Positions 26,882 through 34,661 of a stretch of 64,000 nt of DNA are shown piece after piece. Every line of letters begins with the position of its first letter. Position 1 is the first letter of the stretch. The stretch comes from Clostridiales bacterium. Its GTDB lineage: Bacteria; Bacillota; Clostridia; Oscillospirales; Oscillospiraceae. Below the pieces are notes generated by a model, which did no database searches, was not told the origin of the DNA, and worked only from the letters and a program-made list of their open reading frames with translations. The stretch covers positions 62,001-126,000 of the forward strand of contig JALFJQ010000063.1 of NCBI GenBank assembly GCA_022775085.1. Reading direction: 5' to 3'. The position numbers and the translations under genes were made by a program.

Positions 26882-27856
26882 ATGCCGGAAATCAGCATTA
26901 TTGTCCCGGTTTACCGGGCGGAAAAATACCTGAATGCCTGCGTTGACAGCATTCTCGCACAGACGTTTACGGACTTTGAGCTGGTGCTCATTGAGGATGG
27001 AAGCCCGGACCAGAGCGGCGCCATCTGTGACGAATATGCCCAGCGGGACGAACGGGTGCGGGTGATCCACCAACCCAATCAGGGACAGGCGGCGGCGAGA
27101 AATCACGCCCTGCCAATGACGCAGGGCAAATGGCTGTGCTATGTGGACAGCGATGACACCATTCACCCCCAGATGCTGGAACACCTTCACCGGGCGGCGG
27201 TGGAGAGCGGCGCGGGCATGAGTATGTGTCAGTTTCTGGAAGCGCCGGAGATGCCGGAGGACTACGGTCAGCCTGTGGAGTTTTCCTATGAAAAACTGAC
27301 CATGGATGAAAAGACCCTGACGGAGCTTCATGACCGGGATCAGTACCCCGGCTGGGTGGCCTGTGCCAAGCTCATTCGCCGGGAGTATGTGCAGGGCTAC
27401 CCCTTCCATACCGGCCGGGTCTACGAGGACAACGAGGCTGTGACCCGCTGGCTGCTGCCGGCCAAAACACTGGCCATGCTGCCGAGCCAGCTGTATTTTT
27501 ACCGGACGAATCCGGAGAGCACCACCAAAGGAAAATTCAGCCTGAAAAAGCTGGATTACCTCTGGGCGCTGGAAAGCATGATCGGCTACTTTCAGTCGGT
27601 AGGCTATCACACGCTGGCCCAGCGGTTTTTGGAGCGGTATGTGGAGGCTGCGGCCTCCTGCTGCTACGGTGTGCGCAATGAGCTGAAGCGTCCGGAGCTG
27701 GCAAACGGCATTCTGGCGGATGTGGAGAAGTTCCTGAGCCGGGAGAAGCTGAAGCTGACCCGGCGGGAACGGCTGAGCCTGCTGGAGGCGGCCCATCCCA
27801 ACGCCATGGGCTGTTTCTGGAAAACGGCGGAAAAAGTGAGGAAGCTCTGGAAATAA
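26882..27856 (+). CDS. GT2 glycosyltransferase (DxD type)
   Basis: A 324-residue GT-A transferase, 6 bp after the previous GT2. Motifs: SIIVPVYRAEKYLNACVDSI, LIEDGSPDQSGAICDEY, NQGQAAARNHA and VDSDDT (D89, D91, D92), then VYEDNEAVTRWLL. The LIEDGSPD loop is a small change from the LVDDGSPD of paralogues. The C-terminus is Lys/Arg-rich and could sit on the membrane surface. Donor unknown. Confidence 0.86.
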   Translation: MPEISIIVPVYRAEKYLNACVDSILAQTFTDFELVLIEDGSPDQSGAICDEYAQRDERVRVIHQPNQGQAAARNHALPMTQGKWLCYVDSDDTIHPQMLEHLHRAAVESGAGMSMCQFLEAPEMPEDYGQPVEFSYEKLTMDEKTLTELHDRDQYPGWVACAKLIRREYVQGYPFHTGRVYEDNEAVTRWLLPAKTLAMLPSQLYFYRTNPESTTKGKFSLKKLDYLWALESMIGYFQSVGYHTLAQRFLERYVEAAASCCYGVRNELKRPELANGILADVEKFLSREKLKLTRRERLSLLEAAHPNAMGCFWKTAEKVRKLWK

Positions 27857-27873
27857 CCGGGGGGGGACAAATT

Positions 27874-28644
27874 ATGGCAATCCCAAAAGTGATCCATTAC
27901 TGCTGGTTTGGCGGGAAACCCAAGCCGAGGCTGGCGGAAAAGTGTCTGAAAAGCTGGAAAAAGTACTGCCCCGACTACGAGATCGTGGAGTGGAATGAAG
28001 ATAATTTCGACCTGTCTGCCGCGCCGAACTACGTTCAGCAGGCCATGGCGGCAGGCCGCTGGGCCTTCGTCACGGATTATGTAAGACTTTGTGCCCTGAC
28101 ACAGCAGGGCGGTGTCTATATGGACACGGATGTAGAACTGGTCAAGTCCCTTGACCCATACCTCCGGCATCAGGCCTTTGCTGGCTTTGAGAGCCTGAAG
28201 GGCATCCAGACGGGTCTTCTGGCCTGTGAGAAGGACTTTCCGCTGTTTCTGGAATTTCTTCATCACTACGACAACGCCAGCTTCCTGCTGCCGGACGGCA
28301 CGCCGGATACCACCACCAATGTGCAGGTTTTGACAAATCTGTGCCTGCAAAAGGGTCTTGTGCTCAATGACCGCCTGCAAACGGTGGCGGGGCTGACCAT
28401 CTACCCAAGGGAGATTTTCTGCCCGGTGGATTTTGACACAAAGGTCCTGCAAAAAACCCGGAAAACCGTGTCTATCCACTGGTTTTCAGGCTCCTGGCAG
28501 ACGGAAGAGGAGCGGCAGTATCTGGAAGCCGAGGCCAAACGTCTGGCCTCCGAGCGGCGCAGCGAGCGCCGGGTAGCCATCGGCACCCGCCTGTTGGGAG
28601 AAAAGGGCTACGAGAAGGTCAAGTCTATCTTAAGAGGAAAGTAA
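27874..28644 (+). CDS. GT32-type capsular glycosyltransferase (DXD sugar-binding family)
   Basis: A 256-residue enzyme of the glycosyltransferase sugar-binding/DXD group. The N-terminus, IPKVIHYCWFGGKPKP, is the family signature. AFVTDYVRLCALTQQGGVYM leads into the catalytic DTD (D84, D86), and IHWFSGSW is near the C-terminus. Relatives are widespread in Gram-positive capsule loci and usually transfer Gal, Man or similar sugars. It starts 17 bp after the previous gene, downstream of a G-rich GGGGGG ribosome binding region, and ends 1 bp before the next. Confidence 0.9.
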   Translation: MAIPKVIHYCWFGGKPKPRLAEKCLKSWKKYCPDYEIVEWNEDNFDLSAAPNYVQQAMAAGRWAFVTDYVRLCALTQQGGVYMDTDVELVKSLDPYLRHQAFAGFESLKGIQTGLLACEKDFPLFLEFLHHYDNASFLLPDGTPDTTTNVQVLTNLCLQKGLVLNDRLQTVAGLTIYPREIFCPVDFDTKVLQKTRKTVSIHWFSGSWQTEEERQYLEAEAKRLASERRSERRVAIGTRLLGEKGYEKVKSILRGK

Positions 28645-28645
28645 C

Positions 28646-29611
28646 ATGGCAAACATCAGTGTGATCGTGCCGGTCTACAAGGTCGAAGAATTCCTGAGCC
28701 GCTGCGTGGACAGCATCCTGTGCCAGAGCTACACCGACTTTGAACTGATCTTAGTAGACGACGGCAGCCCGGACAGCTGCGGCGCGATGTGCGACGGCTA
28801 CGCGGAGCAGGACAGCCGCGTTCATGTCATTCATCAGGAAAATGGCGGCTTGTCTGCCGCCCGGAATTCCGGCATCGACTGGGTTTTCGCGAACAGTGAC
28901 AGCCGGTGGCTGGCTTTCGTGGACAGCGACGACTGGGTACATCCGGATTTTTTGAAGGTGCTGTACCGAACGGCGGAGCGGACACTATGCAAAATCAGCG
29001 CCTGCGGCTTTTTCCTGACCAGCGGCGAGACAATCCCCCGGGATCAGGACACTGAGCCCAAAAAACTCAGTGCGGATGATTATTTCTGCGAGAATTTTCA
29101 CGAGGGAGCCACACCGGCCGCCTGCGGCAAGCTGTATCATATCTCCCTGTTCAAGCACCTCCGCTTTCCCATCGGAAAGCTTCATGAAGATGAATTTATT
29201 GTATATTTAGCACTGTATGAGGTCGGAAGCATTGGGGTGACCGCCGCAAGGCTCTATGCCTATTATCAGAATGAACAGAGCATCACCCGGGGGGATTGGA
29301 ACCCCAGAAGAATGGACGTGCTGGAAGCCTTTGAACAGCAGATTCAGTTTGCTGACAGAACAGAGAATACGCGGCTGCGGAAACGAGTGACGGAGCAGTA
29401 TGTATTCGGCACCTATGAGCAGTTGAAGGACGCACCGAAGGTCTACAGGAAGGAGCTGCGGAAAAAGCTTCGGGCCGCCCTGAAACTGGCGGGGGAGTGC
29501 GGCAGCTTCCACATGGGCTGGAAAACCCTGTGGGCCTATGAGGCGGCCTACCCCTGCAAAATTCTGTGGTGGCTGCTGTCGAGACTGCACCGGGAGGAGG
29601 AAGCGGCATGA
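28646..29611 (+). CDS. GT2 glycosyltransferase (DxD type)
   Basis: A 321-residue GT-A enzyme. Motifs: SVIVPVYKVEEFLSRCVDSI, LVDDGSPDSCGAMCDGY, ENGGLSAARNSG, the insertion WVFANSDSRW, and VDSDDWV (D93, D95, D96), then LHEDEFIVYLALY. It matches the gene at 25898 in the insertion and in spacing, which suggests duplication within this cluster. The stop overlaps the next ATG by 4 bp. Donor unknown. Confidence 0.87.
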   Translation: MANISVIVPVYKVEEFLSRCVDSILCQSYTDFELILVDDGSPDSCGAMCDGYAEQDSRVHVIHQENGGLSAARNSGIDWVFANSDSRWLAFVDSDDWVHPDFLKVLYRTAERTLCKISACGFFLTSGETIPRDQDTEPKKLSADDYFCENFHEGATPAACGKLYHISLFKHLRFPIGKLHEDEFIVYLALYEVGSIGVTAARLYAYYQNEQSITRGDWNPRRMDVLEAFEQQIQFADRTENTRLRKRVTEQYVFGTYEQLKDAPKVYRKELRKKLRAALKLAGECGSFHMGWKTLWAYEAAYPCKILWWLLSRLHREEEAA

Positions 29612-30579
29612 ATCAGACGATTTCTGTGATCGTCCCCGTCTATAATGTGGAAAAATACCTTTCTCAGTGTGCGGACAGTATCCTGTCTCAGGATTATTCG
29701 GATTTGGAGGTCATCTTCATCGACGACGGCTCCACCGACGCGTCCGGGCAGATCTGCGACCAATACGCGGAAAAAGACCCCAGAGTACGGGTGATTCATC
29801 AGAAAAACGGCGGCGCGGCTGCCGCGAAAAATGCTGGTCTGCGGATGGCGTCCGGCAAGTATTTAAGCTTTGTGGACAGCGACGACTATCTGGAACCCAA
29901 TGTCTATGGCGGTCTGGTCAGGACGCTGCTGGACACCGGCGCGGATGTGGTGCAGGGCTCCTTTCGGGAAATCTACCGAAACCGGACGGAGGAGCAGCGG
30001 GTATCAGAGGAAACACTGGAAGGATATGAATACCTTCTGCGGTTTCCCAAGGATTTTTCATGCGCCCTGCTGTGGAACAAGTTGTACCGGCGGGAACTCT
30101 TTGCGGGTGTGTTCTTTGAGGAAGGACATAAAATCGACGACGAGTACTTTACCTGGCAGGGCTTTTTGAAGCCCCGGAAGGTGGTGCGTGTTGACCGCGT
30201 GATCTACAATTACCGCAAACGGGCATCCGGCGTCATGAGCACCCCGGAATCCGGGGAGCGGCGGGTACTGGACTGCCTGGACAGCACAGCCAAGCGGCGG
30301 CGGAAAATTCTGGACAGCCTGCCCGAATTACGGCAGGCTTTTGACGAAAACTATCTGGACGTGATCTGGTATCTGTCCGGCAACGAGGGCAGCACGGAGC
30401 GATCTCTGCAAGCGCTGAAAGACAGCTTGCATTCCTACATGAGGGAAAAGGGGCGTATGTTCCCGCCGGTTTATTTATGGAAAGGACTGGCAAAGCTTCT
30501 CCTGATCCCTGTGCCGAAGCTGCTGGCCCTCTGCAAAAAAACGTGTATGCAGATCGACTTGACGGATTATTTTGACTAG
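29608..30579 (+). CDS. GT2 glycosyltransferase (DxD type), last gene of the glycan locus
   Basis: A 323-residue GT-A enzyme. ATG 29608 overlaps the previous stop; upstream in-frame codons are inside that gene. It has SVIVPVYNVEKYLSQCADSI, FIDDGSTDASGQICDQY, KNGGAAAAKNAGL and VDSDDYL (D90, D92, D93), then KIDDEYFTWQGFL. A C-terminal amphipathic/hydrophobic stretch (LAKLLLIPVPKLLALC) could anchor it to the membrane. No clear terminator follows; prfB has its own promoter 14 bp later. Confidence 0.87.
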   Translation: MNQTISVIVPVYNVEKYLSQCADSILSQDYSDLEVIFIDDGSTDASGQICDQYAEKDPRVRVIHQKNGGAAAAKNAGLRMASGKYLSFVDSDDYLEPNVYGGLVRTLLDTGADVVQGSFREIYRNRTEEQRVSEETLEGYEYLLRFPKDFSCALLWNKLYRRELFAGVFFEEGHKIDDEYFTWQGFLKPRKVVRVDRVIYNYRKRASGVMSTPESGERRVLDCLDSTAKRRRKILDSLPELRQAFDENYLDVIWYLSGNEGSTERSLQALKDSLHSYMREKGRMFPPVYLWKGLAKLLLIPVPKLLALCKKTCMQIDLTDYFD

Positions 30580-30592
30580 CGGCAAAAAATAC

Positions 30593-30620
30593 TTGCATTT
30601 TCGGAACTTTTTGGTATACT
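30593..30620 (+). promoter_or_regulatory. prfB promoter (extended -10)
   Basis: TTGCAT (30593-30598), 16-bp spacer, TATACT (30615-30620) with TGG directly before it, an extended -10. The ATG of prfB is 32 bp downstream. Confidence 0.75.
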
Positions 30621-30651
30621 AGGATTCGGTAATTTGACGAAATGAGAGAGT

Positions 30652-31785
30652 ATGGCTATGAATATTGAATTTGACGTATATAAGCAGAAATTAAATGACT
30701 GCCGCCCGGCGCTGGAAGGCCTGGCGGATTCCCTGAATGTGGAGGGACTGCGCAGCGAGCTGGAGCGGCTTCATGCTATGCAGGAGGCTCCCGGCTTCTG
30801 GGACGACCCGGAGAAGAGCCAGAAGATTGTGGTCAAGACCCGGCAGACGGAAACAAAAATCGAGCGCTATGAGAAAATGCTGTCGAACTGGGACGACCTT
30901 ATGACCATCTGCGAAATGGCAGCGGAAGAGGACGACGACTCCATGCTGGACGAGCTGAAAGCTGGCTACGAGACCCTGGCAGAGGAGATGGAGTCCTGCC
31001 GTCTGGAGACCCTGCTCACAGGCAAGTATGACCGAAACAACGCCATCATGAGCTTTCAGGCCGGTGCCGGCGGCACCGAGGCACAGGACTGGTGCCAGAT
31101 GCTCTATCGTATGTATACCCGCTGGGCGGAACGCCACGGCTTTCAATATCAGATTCTCGACTATCAGGAGGGCGACGAGGCCGGCATCAAGTCCGCTTCT
31201 ATCATGGTGACCGGCGAAAACGCTTACGGTTTTCTGAAGGGCGAAAATGGTGTCCACCGGCTGGTGCGGGTGTCTCCCTTTGATGCCAACGCCCGCCGTC
31301 AGACCTCCTTCTCCGCCATCGAGGTCATTCCCGAGATCGCCGACGAGTCTGAGGATTTTGAGATCCGTCCCGAGGACTATGAGATGCAGGTGTATCGTTC
31401 CTCCGGTGCCGGCGGTCAGCACATCAACAAGACGTCCTCCGCCGTCCGTCTGATCCACAAGGCCACGGGCATCGTGGTATCCTGCCAGACCGAGCGGAGC
31501 CAGTTCCAGAACAAGGAGACGTGTCTCAAAATGCTGCGCTCCAAGCTGGTGGAGATCCGGGAGCGGGAGCATCTGGCGAATATCGCGGACATCAAGGGCG
31601 TCCAGCAGAAGATCGAGTGGGGCAGCCAGATCCGCAACTATGTGTTCATGCCCTATACCCTGGTGAAGGACACACGCACCGGCTGCGAGACCTCCAATGT
31701 AAATGCGGTTATGGACGGCGCGCTGGATCCCTTCATCGAAAGCTATCTGAACTGCCTGGCCACCGGCAATTGGGTGCAGAAATAA
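30652..31785 (+). CDS. prfB: Peptide chain release factor 2
   Basis: A 377-residue class I release factor that recognises UGA and UAA stop codons and triggers peptide release on the ribosome. The codon-recognition tripeptide SPF (S208-F210) marks RF2 rather than RF1, and the catalytic GGQ is at 254-256 in GAGGQHINKT. The reading frame is continuous from the ATG: there is no in-frame TGA or CTTTGA slippery site near codon 25, so the autoregulatory +1 frameshift known from E. coli prfB is absent. A second ATG two codons later (30658) is an equally possible start. It marks the end of the glycan locus. Confidence 0.97.
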   Translation: MAMNIEFDVYKQKLNDCRPALEGLADSLNVEGLRSELERLHAMQEAPGFWDDPEKSQKIVVKTRQTETKIERYEKMLSNWDDLMTICEMAAEEDDDSMLDELKAGYETLAEEMESCRLETLLTGKYDRNNAIMSFQAGAGGTEAQDWCQMLYRMYTRWAERHGFQYQILDYQEGDEAGIKSASIMVTGENAYGFLKGENGVHRLVRVSPFDANARRQTSFSAIEVIPEIADESEDFEIRPEDYEMQVYRSSGAGGQHINKTSSAVRLIHKATGIVVSCQTERSQFQNKETCLKMLRSKLVEIREREHLANIADIKGVQQKIEWGSQIRNYVFMPYTLVKDTRTGCETSNVNAVMDGALDPFIESYLNCLATGNWVQK

Positions 31786-31806
31786 GAAAAAAGGCGGATT
31801 CAGCCC

Positions 31807-31835
31807 TTGAAATTTGCATAGCCTTGTGCTATACT
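31807..31835 (+). promoter_or_regulatory. secG promoter
   Basis: TTGAAA (31807-31812), 17-bp spacer, TATACT (31830-31835). About 85 nt of leader remain before the secG ATG; I see no known riboswitch in it, only a GAAATTCCCGG...CCGGTGATTTTC-like imperfect repeat. Confidence 0.75.
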
Positions 31836-31920
31836 ATACGGGCTATTATGAAATTCCCGGTGATTTTCACCGGATACCATTCGCTTTTCCGCGAATAAAG
31901 GCGGAAGGAGGTTACTGAAA

Positions 31921-32157
31921 ATGGAGATTCTGAAGACTGTTCTCATCGTTCTGGAGGCCCTGTGCTCTCTGGCACTGATCGTTGTCGTCCTGATGCAGTC
32001 CGGTAAGGAGGCTGGCCTTTCCAGCACGTTCACCGGCGCTTCCGAGACGTATCTGAGCAAGAATAAGAAGGGCAATCTGGATGCTGTCTTGGCTTCCGCG
32101 ACCAAGTGGATCGCTCTGGCCTGGGTTCTGCTGACCCTGTCCCTGAGCTTGGTGTAA
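31921..32157 (+). CDS. secG: Preprotein translocase subunit SecG
   Basis: A 78-residue protein with two hydrophobic helices (about residues 3-22 and 55-73) separated by the conserved QSGKEAGLSSTFTGASETYL loop. The Q-S-G-K and GL(S/G) elements are the SecG signature. It is a small non-essential part of the SecYEG channel that assists SecA-driven export. ATG 31921 follows GGAAGGAGG. It is monocistronic, with its own promoter and a strong terminator immediately after the stop. Confidence 0.95.
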   Translation: MEILKTVLIVLEALCSLALIVVVLMQSGKEAGLSSTFTGASETYLSKNKKGNLDAVLASATKWIALAWVLLTLSLSLV

Positions 32158-32171
32158 TTCTTTGCCGACAA

Positions 32172-32202
32172 GGCCACGGATTTTAGTCCGTGGTCTTTTT
32201 TA
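32172..32202 (+). terminator. Rho-independent terminator of secG
   Basis: Stem GGCCACGGA/TCCGTGGTC (one G-U pair) with a TTTTAG loop, followed by TTTTTT. The AGGAGG of the next gene begins just after the T-run. Confidence 0.9.
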
Positions 32203-32217
32203 TTGAGGAGGAATCAT

Positions 32218-32931
32218 ATGAAACCCTTAATTGCTGACCTGCATATGCACTCCGTCATGAGCGGCCACGCCTTCGGCACCATCCGGGAGCTGGCACAGGC
32301 TGCCGCGGAGCGGGGATTGAAGCTCATTGGCGTCACCGAGCATGGCCCCGGGATTCCCGGTACTGTGGACCCTATTTATTTCCGGAATTTCGTAGACGCG
32401 CCGAGAGTGCTCTACGGCGTGGAGATGCTGTACGGAAGCGAAGTCAATATTCTGAACAATGGCACCGTGGATCTGGATGAACGGCACCTGAACTGCCTTG
32501 ACTACGCGGTGGCGGGAATCCACGGCCTGTGCTATGAGGACGAGGGCGTGGTAAAAAACACCGACAACGTGATTTCCTGCATGGAAAATCCCAAGGTGAA
32601 ATTTATTTCCCACCCGGACTGTGACACCTATCCCGTGGACTATCCGGCGCTGGTCGCGGGAGCGAAAGCCACGGGCACAGCTCTGGAACTGAACAACAGT
32701 TCTCTGCGCAAGCCCGCGCTCCGGCCCGGCTGCGCGAAAAACTACGGCATCATGCTGCCGCTGTGCATGGAAGCAGGGGTGCCCCTCATCATCAATACCG
32801 ACTCCCATGACCCCTCTGCGGTGGGTGATTTCACCCTGGCTATGGCGCTTTTGGAGCGGATCGGCGTGAGTGATGACCTGATTCTCAATAATGATCTGGA
32901 AAAACTGAAAAACTTCCTGTTGGAAAAATAA
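32218..32931 (+). CDS. PHP-domain phosphoesterase, YcdX-like
   Basis: A 237-residue TIM-barrel metallo-phosphoesterase of the PHP family. Metal ligands are visible as DLHMHS (H9, H11), VTEHGPG, a GVE glutamate, GIHG, SHPDCD and TDSHD, the order found in YcdX-type phosphatases with a trinuclear metal centre. It lacks a DNA polymerase or histidinol-phosphate context, so the substrate is unknown. The ATG at 32218 follows TTGAGGAGGAA. No separate promoter is obvious between the secG terminator and this gene, so expression may depend on read-through. Confidence 0.88.
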   Translation: MKPLIADLHMHSVMSGHAFGTIRELAQAAAERGLKLIGVTEHGPGIPGTVDPIYFRNFVDAPRVLYGVEMLYGSEVNILNNGTVDLDERHLNCLDYAVAGIHGLCYEDEGVVKNTDNVISCMENPKVKFISHPDCDTYPVDYPALVAGAKATGTALELNNSSLRKPALRPGCAKNYGIMLPLCMEAGVPLIINTDSHDPSAVGDFTLAMALLERIGVSDDLILNNDLEKLKNFLLEK

Positions 32932-33060
32932 TCACTGTAGGTTTTGATGAAATGGGACGGGGGAAGTTACAGCGCATTTGGGTAGATTTATTCTTTGCTT
33001 TGTGGTAAAATAGGTACGTTTCAAATAGAAATATCACAATAATGTAAAGGAGCGACCAAC

Positions 33061-34503
33061 ATGGAAGCAAAAAAGCTGGCGGGCCTGGTGCCTGCGGCAG
33101 TGTTTGGCTATTTCGAAGAAATCTGCGCCATTCCCCACGGCTCCCGGAACACAAAGAAGCTCTCCGACTATCTGGTTGGATTTGCGCAGGCGCATAACCT
33201 TCGCTATATTCAGGACGAAATGAACAATGTTATCCTCTTTGCCCCGGGCACCTGCGGCATGGAGGATCATGCCCCTGTGATTTTGCAGGGCCATATCGAT
33301 ATGGTCTGCGAGAGGGAGGCCACCTGCCCCATTGATATGGCGGCGGAGGGCCTGGACGTGACCCACGACGGCACCTGCGTTTACGCCAGGGGCACCACTC
33401 TGGGCGGCGATGACGGCATTGCCGCCGCCATGGCGCTGGCTCTGCTGGCGGACGATACCATTCCTCACCCGCCTCTGGAAGTGGTCATGACCACGGAGGA
33501 GGAGATCGGCCTGCTGGGCGCCACGGCAATCGATCTGTCCCAGCTCAAGGGACGGACACTCATCAATCTGGACTCCGAAACCGAGGGCGTGTTCACCGTG
33601 TCCTGTGCCGGCGGCTGTACCGCTTGCATCACTCTGCCGGTGGAGCGCCGGGCGGTCTATGGCCCCTGCATCCGCCTGACGGTGGACGGCCTGAAGGGCG
33701 GCCATTCCGGCGCGGACATCCATCTGCAGCGGGCCAATGCGGATAAGATCATGGGCGAATTTATGAGCCGGATCCAGAAGATCATGCCTCTGTGCCTGAC
33801 CTCCTTCTCCGGCGGCACCAAGGACAATGCCATTCCCCGCTCCTGCCAGGCCAATCTGGTTGCCATGGGCATCAATTTGGAGCGCATCAACGACATTGCG
33901 GCAGACCTTCAAGCGGAGGTTCGGGCCAATTACGATGAGCCGGACGCCACGGTGCAGGCCTTTGATGTGGATGCCTTGGGCGGCAACAGCCTGTCCACGG
34001 AATCCACCGCCAAGGTGATTAGCCTGTTGTGTTCCGCACCCAACGGCGTGCAGAAGTGGAGCGCGGACATTGAGGGCCTGGTGCAGACCAGCCTGAATCT
34101 GGGCATTGCCAAGCTGGGCGACCGGTTCAGCGCTACATTCTCCGTGCGCAGCGGCGTCAATTCGGAGAAGCAGGAGGTGTTGGATCAGCTGAAAGCCCTG
34201 GCGGAAATGCTGGAAGGCACCTATTCTCAGGACGGTGAGTACCCTGCCTGGGAGTACCGGAAGGAATCCCATTTGAGGGACACCATGGTTCGCATCTACC
34301 GGGAAATGTTCGGCGGGGAGCCGAAGGTGGAAGCTATCCACGCCGGTCTGGAGTGCGGTCTGTTCTGCCAGAAGCTTGAGGGCCTCGACTGCGTATCCAT
34401 TGGCCCTCAGATGTACGACATCCATACTACCCGGGAGCGCCTTGAGATCGCCTCCACAGAGCGAGTCTGGAACTTCCTGCTGGAAGTGCTGAAAAACCTG
34501 TAA
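33061..34503 (+). CDS. pepD: Aminoacyl-histidine dipeptidase (PepD-like, M20C)
   Basis: A 480-residue zinc peptidase, the usual PepD length. The first metal site is QGHIDMVCE (H78, D80), GTTLGGDDGIAAA holds the bridging Asp, and TTEEEIGLLGA supplies the catalytic Glu pair. A dimerisation domain (GGHSGADIHLQRANA region) interrupts the catalytic domain, and the final ligand is near the C-terminus (GLECGLF / MYDIHTTRERL). It should cleave Xaa-His and other dipeptides in the cytoplasm. ATG 33061 follows AAAGGAG. A hairpin terminator follows. Confidence 0.93.
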   Translation: MEAKKLAGLVPAAVFGYFEEICAIPHGSRNTKKLSDYLVGFAQAHNLRYIQDEMNNVILFAPGTCGMEDHAPVILQGHIDMVCEREATCPIDMAAEGLDVTHDGTCVYARGTTLGGDDGIAAAMALALLADDTIPHPPLEVVMTTEEEIGLLGATAIDLSQLKGRTLINLDSETEGVFTVSCAGGCTACITLPVERRAVYGPCIRLTVDGLKGGHSGADIHLQRANADKIMGEFMSRIQKIMPLCLTSFSGGTKDNAIPRSCQANLVAMGINLERINDIAADLQAEVRANYDEPDATVQAFDVDALGGNSLSTESTAKVISLLCSAPNGVQKWSADIEGLVQTSLNLGIAKLGDRFSATFSVRSGVNSEKQEVLDQLKALAEMLEGTYSQDGEYPAWEYRKESHLRDTMVRIYREMFGGEPKVEAIHAGLECGLFCQKLEGLDCVSIGPQMYDIHTTRERLEIASTERVWNFLLEVLKNL

Positions 34504-34513
34504 AAATAAGGAA

Positions 34514-34546
34514 TCCACCGGCGGAAGCCGGTGGATATTTTCATTT
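34514..34546 (+). terminator. Rho-independent terminator of the PepD-like gene
   Basis: A 9-bp perfect stem TCCACCGGC/GCCGGTGGA with a GGAA tetraloop, then TATTTTCATTT. It lies 11 bp after the stop codon. Confidence 0.85.
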
Positions 34547-34577
34547 ACATTAGGGCGGGCTGCCCTGCAGAGCATAA

Positions 34578-34622
34578 GGAGAACGGATTGCCACGCCAGC
34601 GTGCGTGCTGGCTCGCGATGAC
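34578..34622 (+). repeat. Palindromic intergenic repeat, family 1 (single arm)
   Basis: The stretch GGAGAACGGATTGCCACG..CTCGCGATGACA matches the arms of the element at 38035-38151. It contains the small hairpin GCCAGC/GCTGGC and sits between convergent genes. This is one half of the full element. Confidence 0.8.
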
Positions 34623-34661
34623 ATCCATTCTTATTCCGCGAAAGGACAATTTCCTCGCCGC

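Noticed and set aside
25775..27796. A 673-codon minus-strand open frame opposite two GT2 genes
   Set aside because: Antisense shadow; no family motif and no promoter or ribosome binding site on that strand.
30652..30760. Programmed frameshift in prfB
   Set aside because: No in-frame TGA or CTTTGA slippery site near codon 25; the frame is open from the ATG.
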